Positions 11,165-23,562 of a DNA stretch of 64,000 bases are shown here, piece after piece; within the stretch, counting starts at the first letter, position 1, and every line of letters begins with the position of its first letter. The DNA is taken from the NCBI GenBank assembly GCA_905221605.1, contig CAJNDS010002732.1, forward strand, positions 234,501 to 298,500, given 5' to 3'. The notes beneath the pieces were generated by a model. The model was not told the DNA's origin, searched no databases, and was given only the letters and a program-made list of their open reading frames with translations. The position numbers and the translations under genes are program-made. The DNA comes from Symbiodinium natans. Lineage: Eukaryota; Sar; Dinophyceae; Suessiales; Symbiodiniaceae.

Positions 11165-14100
11165 TAAGGCTTCCAGCTTGCTGGACTTGAGCCTCAGCGG
11201 CTGCTCCCGGGCTGGATCCCAAAGTCTCGCTTGCAGCTTGGGTGCCATCAGCGCGTATCGGACTGTTCAACAGGGTTTAGGGTTTAGGGTTTAGGGTCGA
11301 TCTAAGGCATCATTTCTTTACTCAACGACGCCTCCTACCTTCAGCGGCTTGTTTTGGCCTCAGCCACATCCAGCGAGAGCACAATCCACTGCTTGCCCAG
11401 AAGGTGCACTGCCAGCATCGTACAACTTAGGATCTGAGCCATGTAGAGGTGCACCACCGCTACCAACTGCCATTGTGCGATGCCATCAGTGAGAAAGAGA
11501 CCCTGACTTATGCAGCTTGGCACCAGTTCACCATTGCATGGCCCAATGGTACGATGTGTAGGTCAGCCGGCCCAAAAAGTCGCAGGCAGTTAACACCTTG
11601 TGTTCGTTGGCTTGGAATCTGATGCCCTCTGCAAACCCCACACACACGCATCTGAGGTCAACCTCAGCAGAACATCCTTGGGGTTTTTCGGCCCGCACTT
11701 CAGCAGTTCCGCAAGGCTACACAAAGCACCTTGTCACTGGACTGGACAAGGTGGTTGGCAAGCCGAAGCACAGCTGAGGAATGGACCCATTGACCACGGC
11801 TGCCAGTGCATCGCCACACTGCTTCAGGGCCATGCTCCTCGCCTAAAGTTGGCCGACAAAACACGGGCATGCACCGACTTTTGAGTGCTTTGGGCGCTTC
11901 TTCGTTACATCTAGAAATCACCGGAGATATGAGGGCGAGTGGCAGGACCCCAATCGAGGCGTTTAGATGTCAGGCTGCAAGGAAGCACCTGGAGCTGTCG
12001 TCAGAATGACGGGAGCCAGCAAGCATGCAGACCATCGGCATTCCACCATGATGGCTTCGATTTAAGAAGGTCTTGCTTGATGCTGATTTTGGGGTCTTAG
12101 TTGTTCCTGGCAGCGTGGACTTCGATCAGAAGTTGTCTTTGACATGCAGGGGCCGCTTAAAGGGGTGAACCGGAACCCGGTGACAGGCACAAGACTCCCG
12201 AAACAGAAGTAGCGCCGTTGTCATGGTGAAGTGGTGCCAATGTCGCGTACTCGCTCCAGGAAAGCATGTCGTTGCATGTCGTCGCGCAGTCTTCGTCTCC
12301 ACAATTTGCAGTTGAAGGCCTTACAGCAGATGGAGGATAATTAAACATCACCTTGGTACCAGCAGTTATATAAGGTTCAGGAGCTCGATCTGAGCTGGAA
12401 CCACATGACTTCCCAGCTTTTCAGCTGCCTGGGCGAGAATTTGGCGAAGCGCGCAGTAGCCCCTTGGCCATCCTAGGAGCCTTCTCGCCTCGGGAGATCG
12501 TGATATTGGGACCCTTTTTTTCCTCTTCTTGGGAGGGGAACTTACCACAAGAGTATTAAATCAGGATCAGAAAATGACTGAGCCATCCTCTTCCCGGCTC
12601 AGGCGGTTTTTTCGGTTTCTGGATTTCTTGGTTCTGGGGGGGGGGGGGGCGTCAGGTCGAAGTGCACTCGGGGTTTGTGTCGAAGGTGCACGCGGGATGC
12701 CGGAAACCTGCGCTGTGCGTGCGTTTGGGCTCGGAGGTCCTCGGCGGCGATGGCAAACCCATCCCTAAACGCTCATGTTGGGCGGCAAACCTAAACGCTA
12801 AACGTGACCAGCTAGCGGGCAAACTTTTCCCGACAAAGCTCAGTAACGTGTGCTGTTCCCTGCAGTGCGCCTTTACCGGCAGCGAGGCGGGTAGCCAAAA
12901 AAGTTCCTGCTGGGTAGCAAGCCCTGAGCCTCAAAAGGTCTTAAACCAAAGCCTAAACTCTATGAACCAAATCGAAGAACCCTGAAAGAAGATGTTGGGT
13001 GGCAAGGCATGGACCCCGTACTTTTCGGGACCCCGAAGCCTCCGAGCGTACGAAACGGGACCCCGTGTGCGGCCTCGACGCGCCCGAGTGCCGCGTGCAC
13101 CTTGCGGGCGCGTGCGCCTTGAAGAGCCCTACCATTGCCCTATCCTGGTGTTCTGGAACCTTGGCTTCTTGGCTTGCTACAACTGCCACTACTGCTCCTA
13201 CTGCTACTTCTGCTACTACTGCTACCTACTTCTTCTTCTGCTATTGCTACTGCTACTGCTGCTACTCCTAATTACCACCACCACTACAACGACGATTACG
13301 ATTACTACTACGATTATCACTACTAGATATCACATATTTTTCATTACGACCACTACGCTGCTACCACTACTTGGTTGATCCTGATTTCATTTTGCGATCC
13401 GTCGCCCCTTTTACTGTTGGTTGCCCAGTACCCAGAAGGGCCAATGACTTTCGTTTGAGCATCTGCATGAGGTGAAGAAGCTCAACGTCTGCAATTGCTC
13501 GGGCGCTGGGATTGACAACTTCTCCGTGCCAGCAGCTTGCTTCATCAACGGAAAATTTAATATTGCCGTCGGAGAGGGCTCTGGAAGTGAGGGAGGGGTG
13601 CCACCAACTTCTGCAGCTGCAAGGTAAATTTCTTGCTGGAGCAACTCCAGAAAGACAGCGCCCTGACGTCCCTCGACCTCTCCATGAGCAGCGGCTTGGC
13701 GTAACGAAATCGCACGGTACAGGACTAAACCCTAAACCCTAAACCCTAATAAGCTCGCCCGAAAAGGAGTGAAGGGCTGTTAAAAAAAAAAAAAAAACAT
13801 ATCCCAGGAATGAACTTTCGCTCTGCCCTCATCCTGGAGGATGCTCTGCAGAATCATAAGACGCTTGGCAAGTGCTTCAAGAAGCTAACAACTCGTGCAC
13901 CCGCATTCTATGCCCAGGAGTTGATATTCCTACTGCATACCTCACATTATAAGCGGAAGTGCTGTTTACCTGTGACTCTCAGGCAGCTCAAGCACTTGCA
14001 TCTGGCCGACAACCCCTTGGGGCCTCGTGGCCTCAGGCAAGGTAATCCCGCTGGTGCGGATTCTAATCCAGCAGATGAGCTTGAACTTACAAAGTGAGAG

Positions 14101-14180
14101 AGGTTGCAGGTTTCCATACCGCCTGCATCAAAAACACCTTACGATTCAGCAGGTCAGTTCTCAGGGCTGTCGCATCAACA
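11165..14180 (+). CDS. Leucine-rich-repeat protein (RNI/NLRC-like repeats), scattered exons
   Basis: Several separate + strand exons carry LRR signatures. Near 11176: SLLDLSLSGCSRAGSQSLA. Near 12372: VQELDLSWNHMTSQLFSCL. Near 13463: EVKKLNVCNCSGAGIDN. Near 13635: LLEQLQKDSALTSLDLSM. Exon 13826-13859 (ALILEDALQNHK) joins exon 13983 onward (QLKHLHLADNPLGPRGL) across a GA-AG intron at 13860-13982, giving a canonical helix-strand LRR unit. The repeat type (LxxLxLxxN/C plus a helix) is that of ribonuclease-inhibitor-like proteins, usually binding scaffolds. Start, end and number of genes are unresolved. Introns hold CCCTAAA tracts (11273, 13724) and trinucleotide repeats. Confidence 0.55.
13165..13365. 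repeat. CTA/CTG/CTC trinucleotide low-complexity tract
   Basis: Runs of CTACTGCTACT-type triplets pass into ACCACCACTAC and ATTACTACTAC units. The long open frames across it arise from period-3 composition and are not taken as genes. It lies between LRR exons. Confidence 0.85.
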
Positions 14181-14472
14181 ACGCTTCCTGGCCGAAGCCA
14201 TGAGATTGATCTGCAGACGGCACGCATCGGCACGCCCTCACTGGCAGAAGCATGCATGATCGCCAAGAGAGTGCCAAACGCGAGGAACGCGATACTCTTC
14301 TATGATACATCTGGCTGCTATGGTGGCGAGGTCCATGTTTTGAGCCATTCTACAACTGCTCATTTGACGCGTGCTTTGCACTGGAAGCAGGTGCCAGCTG
14401 ATCACGATCATGAAGTGTTTGCAATGAGATGCTTGTTGGCAGAGGGTGGGAGGGAATGGATTGAGTTGGCCT

Positions 14473-14577
14473 AAACCCTTAAGCCCCGAAGCCCGAAACC
14501 CTAAAGGATACTTAAACCCTAAACCCCTAAACCCTAAAGGATACCCAACCCTAAACCCCTAAACCCTAAAGGATACA
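14473..14577. repeat. CCCTAAA array with AAAGGATAC spacers
   Basis: Telomere-like units are grouped into a higher-order repeat: AAACCCCTAAACCCTAAAGG followed by ATAC occurs twice, with a third partial copy. This makes a roughly 33-bp secondary tandem repeat. Confidence 0.85.
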
Positions 14578-14709
14578 CCCCTCGTGGTGAAAGCGGGCCG
14601 GAGCCGTGAAAGAGCTTATCGTGTGGAGCCAAGGCAACCTTCCCGGCTCCGGGTCCTACAGCCTGCAATTGCATCGCCCGTGCCGCGGCTTAGAAGGGTG
14701 GAAGGTTGG

Positions 14710-14845
14710 GCTTATTATGACTATGAGTATGATTATGAATATTATTATTGTTATCATGATCATTATTCTGGTTATTATGATTATTATGACTATTATGATT
14801 ATTATTATGATGATAATTTATTACTATTATTGTTATTATCCACCT
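14710..14845. repeat. TAT/TGA trinucleotide-rich tract
   Basis: ATTATGACTATGAGTATG-type low-complexity sequence. Its translation (Tyr/Asp-rich) is an artefact of composition. Confidence 0.85.
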
Positions 14846-17640
14846 TGAGCTGCTCTCAAAGCTTCCTCAGGTATCACAGATCCTTGCTGCGCATGCTGTA
14901 CAAGTCTGCCGAAGGGTTTCGATTGGCACCTTCGGAGGTGTTGACGGTCGCAACTGATTGGCATGAATGACGGCAGACGAACTGATGGCATGATTTCACA
15001 AGGGAGGAGGGGAAGATTGCCCAGGTAAGCTCTACGGGCGACTTTGTCCACGGGACGAAGAAAGCAGGCGGGAGTTACGCCAGCGACACCGGTTCCTGGA
15101 GGTTCAAAGTACTTGCAACCCAATACTGTAGTTGCAGCCCGATTTTCGCTCCCCAAACCAGGCTGTGGATGCGGGAAGTACCCATGGACCTCCAAGTAGG
15201 AGAATGCAGAAGAGCCAATCATCAACAGGTCTGTGGGAAGTGCCAAGCAGTGGCGAGGTGACATTGAGCTTCAACTTGGCAGCTTGGCAATGGGATTCAG
15301 CACAAGCGGCCACACCACCACCACTACCACCGCCACCGCCACAAACACAAACGCCACAGACACCGCAACAACCAGGCCAGCGGGTGCACTGGTAGCACAC
15401 ATGATAATCGGCATGGTCCTCATGCCAGGGTAGCAGATGCACTGGTAGCACATGTTGTGTAGGAGCCCAAGAGTTGTAGTTTTGGCAAAGCGATCTTGAC
15501 AAATGCATGTGTGGTCAACCGGACAGAGAAGAAGCAAAATCATGGCTGCAACAGTGTCATATTCTTGGAGGGCGCTTCAGAAATCTGTGCCTTTGACGAC
15601 GGCAGATCATTGGCATGCCACCTTCAGACAACGAGAAATACGAAGTCATGGCGGAAAAGCAATTAAGAAGCATTTCGTAAGGAAACGGTCTTAAATCATC
15701 ATAAGAACAACCATAAAAAGTAACTATAAGAGCAGCCACAAGAACAACGGTAAGAATAACCGTGAGAATACTAAGAATCTTGAGTCAAGCGCTCATGTCG
15801 TTTAGGCTGGGGGTGCACCCGAGGAGCGTTGCTTCGAGTCGCCCTTGTTCAAGGATGTGGACTCGGACTTTAGCCTTGTAATCAACCGCCGCTTGCCTTT
15901 GGCTTAGTGTTTCAGAGTTCTTGTGGCTCTCAGAATACGAAAATAGCAATATGCCATTATAATAATAGAATCATAAATTAACATATACACAAATACAATA
16001 ATACAATTATCTAAGAACTCATATATGAATAGATTAATGTAGCAGTATGAGCCTAAGCGTGTTGGATCTTTGGGGTCTCATCCTGCGTCGATGACACTCA
16101 GAACGGGTACTGGGGAGATGGGGCATGGATTTGGGGTAACGCGAAGCATGCTTGGAGTCCAAGAGAGCATCCCAGGGTTCTACAGCCTCTCACGCTTTCA
16201 TCTTGACTCCAAGAAGGTGCGGAGTGCAGGTTTCGAGACGCCCTTGCAATCCCTTCATGTCAGTTTGTTTAGGGTTTAGGGTTTAGGGGTTAGGGCTTTT
16301 AGGTTCATCATGGCACGGCAGGCCGCGGCGGTTTTTGGCCGATTTGTGGAACTGGATGGTTTCCAGCATTCGCAAGCTTCGCTTCTGAAGGCGGTCATCC
16401 CTAAACCCCAAACCCTATAAACCCTAAACCCCCTTATTTGACACTTTGTGCTTGTTGCGTGTGAGAGTTCACAGGGCTCCTCATGCCTGATCACCAGGCA
16501 CTGAGTTTCGACTTTGTTCTCACCATCAAGCACCTGAAAGTGCTGGCGGAGCCTGATCCCCAGAGCAGATCGATGATCGCGGGAAGGGCGAGGGAAACCC
16601 CAAACCCCAAACATCTCAGTGTGGACGTGCAGTTCAGCTAGGCGGAGGGCAAAAAAGCATCTAGCACAACCAGCACGGCCCTTGACCCCCAAGGACATCG
16701 CAGCTCTTCAGGGCACCTTGCATCATGAACTTGCTTCCCTCGGTTCTGCGTGAAGCCGGTTCGCTCCTTGTCGGCAACTAACGATTGCATCATTCCTCTG
16801 ATTCTGAATTATAGCTCAATGTTGTTATTGCCAAAGTGGCTATGATGAGTTAATACGAAGTCGAAATCATTGAATGAGGTACTATGTGGCGCAAGGAATG
16901 TACGCCACCACGCTGGATTGCGTCACGTGTCGCTTGAAGCTCAAACAGTGCCCAGCTTAGAGTGAGGCCTGCGGTGATGTGTTTGAAGGGTTGATCTGAT
17001 CGACGGGCCTTTTCGGGCACCCTAAGCTTATGTAGACATCGCTGCCTACACATGTTAGGACAACATCCGCATCAACAAAAATGTGCCAAAACATGAAAAC
17101 AATATGACAACATTCTTCGACACAAAAGAATACGAATAAACATTTTGATTTATGCCGCCCATGCTTCTCCAAATCAAGTTTCACATGTTTCACACTGTTT
17201 TCATTTTTTGACAATGTGCTCACAATTGTCACCATTTGTTCGCACTTTTCTCAGGCCTGCTCGAAGTTTAGCTCCCGGCCTCCCATCGCCACGGCCGACC
17301 AATGTCACAGTTCTTTCACGTGGTTGAACGTTGCATTGTTCATCTTCTTCTCACAAATTGTCCATGTTTCCTGGTCGCCTGATTTGCAAGGAGGTGTAGG
17401 GGAAGACCTACTTATACTTAACCCACAAAAATGAATAGAGAGCAGGTACCGAAGAGGCCCATAGTTTAGATCAACCCCCCTTTCAGGTCATACTTGGGCT
17501 GCACGTAACCTGGTAAGGCTGCTCTGCCTGTACGATATGTTACCACGAATATACTATGCCTTGTTGAGGCTCCTCCGCTTCACCGTGCGAAACCCAACGG
17601 GCCACTACACTTTGGCTTTGGACTGGCATCTTCAGCCAGC
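14846..17640. other. Mostly no assignable gene
   Basis: Open frames around 15132-15433 and 15104-15543 lie on opposite strands over an ACC/GCC-rich tract (about 15310-15375) and are not trusted. A direct repeat TGCACTGGTAGCACA occurs near 15383 and 15435. Telomere-like tracts lie at 16267-16302 and 16400-16432. The 16800-17400 stretch is AT-richer and featureless. Confidence 0.4.
15697..15775. repeat. 12-13 bp minisatellite
   Basis: About six degenerate units of the form AAGAACAACCAT / AAGAATAACCGT in tandem. Confidence 0.75.
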
Positions 17641-17651
17641 GTGGCATTGTG

Positions 17652-17717
17652 CTTTAGGGTTTCGGGTTTAGGGTTTTAGGGTTTAGGGTTTAGGGTTTAG
17701 GGTTTAGGGTTTAGGGT
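17652..17717. repeat. TTTAGGG tract abutting a 3' splice site
   Basis: About nine telomere-like units end 7 nt before the acceptor TCTTGCAG|G of the exon at 17725. The tract is therefore the 3' end of an intron. Confidence 0.85.
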
Positions 17718-17724
17718 CTTGCAG

Positions 17725-17850
17725 GACAATCGAGCAGATTTCGCTGTGGCGGAGCAGCTTGCTCTTCTTGACAAGTGGGAGAGCTCCATGTCTGCATTCC
17801 GCAAGACTCGTGCGATCATTGAATGGCATCTGCAACATGCATACAATTCT
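17725..17850 (+). CDS. Unassigned exon
   Basis: From the AG|G acceptor the frame reads DNRADFAVAEQLALLDKWES then SMSAFRKTRAIIEWHLQHA, a helical, charged segment. The frame remains open to 18057, but its composition changes after 17850. No family is recognised. Confidence 0.45.
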
Positions 17851-18719
17851 TTTTGCCTCTTTCTCTTCTTCCGCACCCGCCGAGTCATGATGGACAAGCG
17901 GTACCTTAGCAGCAAGCAGCATGATCTGACTCGCTTTTGGAGTCCTTTCCGCTGTGCAGACTCAGGCTTGGGAGAGAAGATATCTCAGCTGAGTGCAACC
18001 GCTCTCACGCGCGGAATGCCTTCTATCAGGGCAAGCCGATTCAGCACTTGGGCCTAAAAGAATACAGAAGCATAGAATCAGAAATCCGGTTCTCCTATGT
18101 TTTCCAGTCAAGATGAATCACTGAGGAGCTCCACGCTGGCATTTGCAGACTGGAAGCGTCCGGGCCATGACAAGCTGGAGCGGCTTGCTTGCGTTCCCCA
18201 AAAACCCCCCCAAAAACTCCCTTGAACCATCTTAGACCCCTCAAAACTTAAGCTCTTGAACTTGCTTTAAAGACCTTCCCTAAACACCACACAGCCAGAC
18301 ACCCGAAACCCTAAACCCTAAGCTGCAAGAACCCTAAACTGCCGAGATGTGAGTTGAAAAGTCTTCGCCTCAGGCTGGATTATGTCAGCTCGCAAGGACC
18401 TCCGAAAGGTGAGCAGGCCATCACTTGGGCATCCTTCCAGCAGATTCTAGAGGCTGCCACCCGGTGGCAGCTGAACACCTCTTCTCATGGTTCCAGCATA
18501 CGAGTAATGAGAGGAAGAGTCGCAGAAAATGGCATAACTCGGAACTGTTTGTTTTTTTTCGCATCCTTTGTAAGAAGGGAAGTGGCAAGAAGAGCAATAC
18601 GAATGAAAGCAGTAGTGCTTGGTGCTGATTCGGTTGCTAAGGTTCACCAACCAGCCTGTTCTTCGGCTTGCAAATGGTGGTTCAGTGGCGGTCGGAGCAT
18701 GCAAAGGTGTGCTCACCTC

Positions 18720-18868
18720 CTTACTTGGAGGTTCAGGGCACTTAGTAGCCCATTATAAGTGTAGTTCTAACCCACATCTAAGCCCCTTAAGTATCCGAAT
18801 ACGGTTATAATAGGGTTATATGTACACTTTTAATTCGGCTACTAAGCACCCGGAACCTCCAAGTAGTA
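18720..18868. mobile_element. MITE-like element, family 2 copy a
   Basis: About 148 bp with 30-bp terminal inverted repeats. The left arm 18721-18750 contains ACTTGGAGGTTCAGGGCACT, and the right arm 18837-18866 contains its reverse complement with about three mismatches. GCTCA is present just outside both ends (18711-18715 and 18869-18873), a candidate target duplication. A second copy lies in a calpain intron at 32083. Confidence 0.8.
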
Positions 18869-19976
18869 GCTCAGGTTCTGCCCATGTCAAAGTCGCCGCC
18901 TTGCGGAGCCAAGCGCAGCATTTCTGCATCGAATCCAGGCCAGAGCGATTGCCCAGAGTTCAGGGTTTAGGGTTGAGAGTTTGGGGTTTAGGGTTTAGGT
19001 TAAAGTCGAGGGAATTGCCAGGTGTGAAGTGTTTCTGATATTTCGGGGGTGCTGGGTGCTGGCATGAGCTGAAACATGCTGAAACCCCTTACATCTGTCA
19101 GCATGGACTCCGCGTGTTTCCACAGCCAGCCTTGAAACAAAGCTGCAGGCAGGCGAGTTCAGACTACCGCGGACACGATCATACGGGGTGTGTCGGGGTG
19201 TGTCTACGGCAGACCCCAACATTGCGAGACCATGTGAGCCCAGACGTCCAACAGCGACGACAGTTTCGCATTTGGCGAACATGGAAATCCAAAGGCGACG
19301 ACGGCATAATTGACCTACCCCGCTTATTCTGCACTTTGAAGCCCTTGCTGCGGTGTTGAAGCCCCGTTGGCTGTTTGGGTTGTACCTGCAGCCGGGCTGG
19401 CCCAATGCAGCTCATGGAGGGGCACACCCTGCAGGTAGAACGTTCTTTCCGGTGGACAAATCTCATGTGTCAGGTGGTGCAGCAGCACGCACGTCATGAG
19501 TTCAGGACTTCAAGGGGGGTCCAGCAGGTGCGTTTTTGATGTTTTCCTGGGCGTGGCTTCTGTGGGAGGGGGGCCCACAGCCTGGAAACCGCCCACGGCA
19601 TCGGGTTGCAGCTCCTCCAAGCTGTTCGGGAAGGTCCCAGGAGAAGGGGAAGGAGGAGAATTTCTGGTCGGGGACCAGATCAGGGTCTGCTTGTTCTAGA
19701 CTTTCGGCCTCGGCCAAAAGCCGAGGCGAATTGGGTATGTCCCGATTCGGAACCTTTCATGATCCCTACCCAACTTAAGTTATTAAGCGCCCACGCTGGT
19801 TCATGAAGTTCAGCGAAATGCGTTGCAGGGCGCCTACATGTAGCATATGCCGCATCGTGTAGGGTGATTCTTGCGCAAGGCAGCTTCGTGTGCTGGTGGG
19901 GACTTTTGCAGAACCCTCAGACAGAATAGAGATCTTCGTCCTCTTCTTCAATCGGCTTGTCGCTGCTTAGCTTTAA

Positions 19977-20170
19977 ATGGCTTTGCTCCGGAGCCTGCAG
20001 TCAGCACAGTGCTCCTCCGCATCTTCTGCGAGCATTGAGGACCCCCAAAATGCCAAGATGTATCGAGCCCAGCTCGAAGACTTTTCGGATGTGCTGGCCC
20101 TGAGACGCAGACTTGGCTTTGCGAGAACCTTCCCGTACATTCAGCCTGAGTTTGAGCAATTCCAGCTGCC
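19977..20170 (+). CDS. Unassigned exon
   Basis: The frame reads SASIEDPQNAKMYRAQLEDF then SDVLALRRRLGFARTFPYIQ and ends in an AT microsatellite at 20188. It is protein-like with no known motif. Use of the ATG at 19977 as a start is unproven. Confidence 0.35.
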
Positions 20171-20904
20171 GGGCTGCTGTTCAGATATACATATATATAT
20201 ATATATATATAGGTAGAAAGGTTATGATTATTGTTATTGTTTTAATAATTACTATTATTCTTACTGTGATTTCCATGATTCTTCTCATTATTAGTAAAGA
20301 TAAAGGAACTTGAACTGAATGATGTTGCCACAAGAAACCACATTCTTTACTACAAATCCCTTTATGGTAGCTTAATGATCATTTCCTTAGCAGCAACCCA
20401 GGTTGAACCTCGGCTTGCACGACGAGCGAGTCTGCATGACCGCTTTACTGGCCTTGTCTGGTCGAGAGAACGCAGGCAACATTCGCCATCCTTTGTGCCT
20501 TAGCCGGAATGGACCGAAAGGGCAGAAGAGTAAGACCAGGAGAGCTCGAACTCCCACTCAACATGCCAACGCCGGAGAAGGGCAGCAGATGGTCGCATGG
20601 TTCATGCAGCTACACATGCAGTTTGCTTGATGTTGCAGGTACATCTTACCAGATGGGACGGTTGATCCCCTGAAGATGGGGATACCTCGCAGCTGGGATT
20701 CTTGGCTCTCACCTTGAGCATGGGTCTCATTTTGTTTCGCACGGGCAAAAACCCCCAAACCATCTTTATACTAGGGCTTTTGGGCACGCTTTAAACTTAG
20801 CACTGATGTCATTACGGGCCCCTTAATTTCATATACTTCTTATTGGGCCCTGAATAAACAGCACTAATGTACCAAGTGCATAGAGCCGTATCTCGCAAGA
20901 GTAC

Positions 20905-21075
20905 CTCGTACAGGCCCCTGACGAGATTGCTTTATCATCCCTCCCCATTCAGGAGTTTCTTGATCGTGTTCCACAAGGTGGCACCTTCAAGCTGCTTGGA
21001 CTCCAGCACAAGTGGGAAGTGATGGCACGAGCCTTCTTAGGGGCGCGAGCATCCCAACAATCCGAAATGCAAAAT
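20905..21075 (+). CDS. Unassigned exon
   Basis: A + frame without an ATG reads QAPDEIALSSLPIQEFLDRV then PQGGTFKLLGLQHKWEVMAR. It is uninterrupted and compositionally convincing. A downstream frame at 21167-21400 (ELRKQLCKSYHFSETQLVL) may be the next exon. Family unknown. Confidence 0.4.
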
Positions 21076-22521
21076 TACCTTTCTGCATTTTTCACAAGAG
21101 AGCCGCGCAGCTGAATGGCGAGACCTAACATGACTTGCCCCGATAGAGCCTACGAGGTGCAGCTATGTGTGCGCGCCGGGGCAACGAAATTTCGAGCTCC
21201 GCAAGCAGCTGTGCAAGTCTTATCACTTTTCGGAGACTCAGCTGGTATTATCGCTTTTCAGCGCGATGTTAGTGCTTTTCTCGCTGCACACATTCTCTTC
21301 AGACCCGACTTGTCCACGGCAGGATGTCAAGGAGGCTGCTGTGAGCTGGTGGACCAACATGATCGAGGCCTTTGGCTTTCAGCTGCTCCAACAAAAGAGC
21401 TGGAGCAGTGGTTTAGGGTTTTGGGTTTTGGGTGGTGAGTAGGGGAGTTGCCCTGCAGATGGCATGGTAATGTTGATAGCCTTGCCTGCCGTGTGCGAAT
21501 GTGAGAGTCGAAACTAGGCGGGTGGCCAAATTACAAGCGGTTCAAAAGGATTACGGGGCTTTCAGGGCTCCGGATGCGACATGGCGCAACACCGGGCAAC
21601 TCTTTGCAGCGGAAGGAGCTTGTCGGAGCTTGTCGGGTTCACTGTTTTGTTGGCTTAGACCCTGATAAGGGTCCATCACGTTACCTCTCTTTGGGGCTTT
21701 ACTTCCTGTCAGTATGTGAGAGCATGCAGGCTGCACAACTCATGGTTCGAGGATGGTTTAATGGGCGTTCCGCCAAATTGCAATCCGTGTAGTTCCGAGT
21801 GTAGCCAAGCGATGCGAGCCTCAGCGACAAAAGGCGACAACATCATTTCAGCCGTCGCTGTAAATAGTTCCACTTGCTAACCCAAATCCCTTCAAAACAG
21901 ACATGAGGCAATGAGGCTTCCGTGGTCTCTAGCCTTGTTACTCTGTCAAGCATGCGATTTAGCTTTCAACCGAATGGAAACCCGTCACTTTTGCGAACAG
22001 ATGCCAAATCATCGAAGCCCAAATGCTGAAGAATCCGGCACCTGCAGCTTCTGCAGGTTCCTACAGAGGTTATCGATTTGGTGCTGCCTCTCGTCTGCAT
22101 GCCAGTACATATGGGCATTGTTACTTCCTTTCCGGCCCAGGATGGACCGGAGCTTGGTTTTGTGCACACTGCTCATTTTTGATATACTGAACATGGGTCA
22201 AATGGACAAGATGGTTTTGGACAGCGTCCAGGGCTTGTCAAGCAGAGCAAGGTGCAATTCTCAAGCAGACAACAGACTTGTCACACCATAGGCTCTCCAG
22301 AACACACAACACCTTAGGAAGCAACACCCGCGACCATCCAAACTCGACCAATTCCAAGCATCTTTCCACACCTTGTTCCCGCACCTTCGATGCAAGCCTC
22401 AGATCTCCATTGTCCTCCAGTTAAATGGCCGATCTTGCGGCGGCGTTTCTCTTGCTCTGTACTACCATGGCCAGCGTCCGTCACCTTGCAAGCCCACGAT
22501 TCACAGATTTGAGACAACCCA

Positions 22522-22931
22522 ATGGCAAGTTCCACGCAGGACCAAATCGCGAGCCTGTTGCACCTTTCTAGCAGAGAGCGACAACACTACCGGGTCGGAC
22601 TCAGACTCATTGTTGCCCAAGAGGTATCAGCTGCACAAAAGTTGAACCCCCTTGCTCAGATTTGGATTCAAAGTTTCAAATATCAGAAAGCCCCTGGCTC
22701 AGGCCGCAGGTCTGCTGCAGGGACCTCCGCTGTAATCCTGTGGCGCATGCAATCTGGAACCGCCAAGGATGCTGAAGCAGAGTGCGCTGGACCTGAACAA
22801 GGCGTTTGATTCGATCGATGGCTTTGACGGAAACGGCCATCTTGGCTGCAGACTCCGTGACCTTCAGACTGGAAAGGTCAGAAGATCTTCTCCTCAACCG
22901 AATCAAAAGCATGATCGTTGTGGATAGCTAA
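22522..22931 (+). CDS. Possible exons, unassigned
   Basis: One frame (22530-22700) reads QIASLLHLSSRERQHYRVGL then RLIVAQEVSAAQKLN. A second (about 22818-22931) reads MALTETAILAADSVTFRLER then SEDLLLNRIKSMIVVDS and a stop. An overlapping - frame (22676-22912) is also open, so strand is inferred from context. Confidence 0.3.
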
Positions 22932-23177
22932 ACGCCTTGTGGAAAGTCATTGCCACGGTGCTCTAAGGCGAGATTGGACTGGGGAAGCTTCAACAGGGAC
23001 TGGAAGATCTTGGCTGGCGCAAGTTTAGGAACCCATCCTCGGATCACGATATGAAGGCGACGTGCCGATTCTTGCTTTCCACTGAGACCAGGTTGTGACG
23101 TGTTGAGACTACTTGTGGCTATATGTATATACACACAATACACACTATTTATATCATATAATGTATATGCACGGCAG

Positions 23178-23300
23178 GAGCAAATGCTGGCAATCTTTCG
23201 ATGTCTGAACGCTTCTGGGCATGGCACGCTTTCAAGAAGCGACTGGAACATACTCCAGCAGCTGACGAAGGATGCTCCTCGCTTCATTTTTCGAGACAGC
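23178..23300 (+). CDS. EF-hand-like exon
   Basis: The frame reads EQMLAIFRCLNASGHGTLSR then SDWNILQQL, resembling a helix-loop-helix EF hand (FxxxDxxGxGxLxxxEW). The loop lacks the usual first Asp (Asn instead) and the last Glu (Asp/Trp instead), so calcium binding is doubtful. The exon follows a short exon at about 23045 (DHDMKATCRFLLSTETR). Whole-gene identity is unknown. Confidence 0.4.
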
Positions 23301-23562
23301 TACCGCCGGTTCTCGCGCATGGATAATACGCAGCAGCTCGAGAACATGGTCTGTTGTTCGAGAGCTACTTTCGGCTTCACCCCGTAGATACACAGTAGCC
23401 CTTCGCACACGTGATGCAGCGACTCAAGCCTAGTGCGGCGGCTTTAGTTGCTGTGCAAGGTTGACCATGCCATCGCGGAGTGCGTGCCAGCTGCTAGCAG
23501 TTGGAAGCTCTGCTTTGTGTAGCACTGGCATCATATGGCACAATCCGCTCAGGCAGTACTTG

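Noticed and set aside
13165-13370. Leu-rich 128-codon frame as a membrane protein
   Set aside because: It is generated by CTA/CTG/CTT triplet repeats; three frames are open at once.
22780-22825. LDLNKAFDSID resembling a reverse transcriptase motif
   Set aside because: No other RT motif (such as YADD) follows, the frame soon changes character, and an overlapping frame (ALTETAILAADSV) looks more like an exon.
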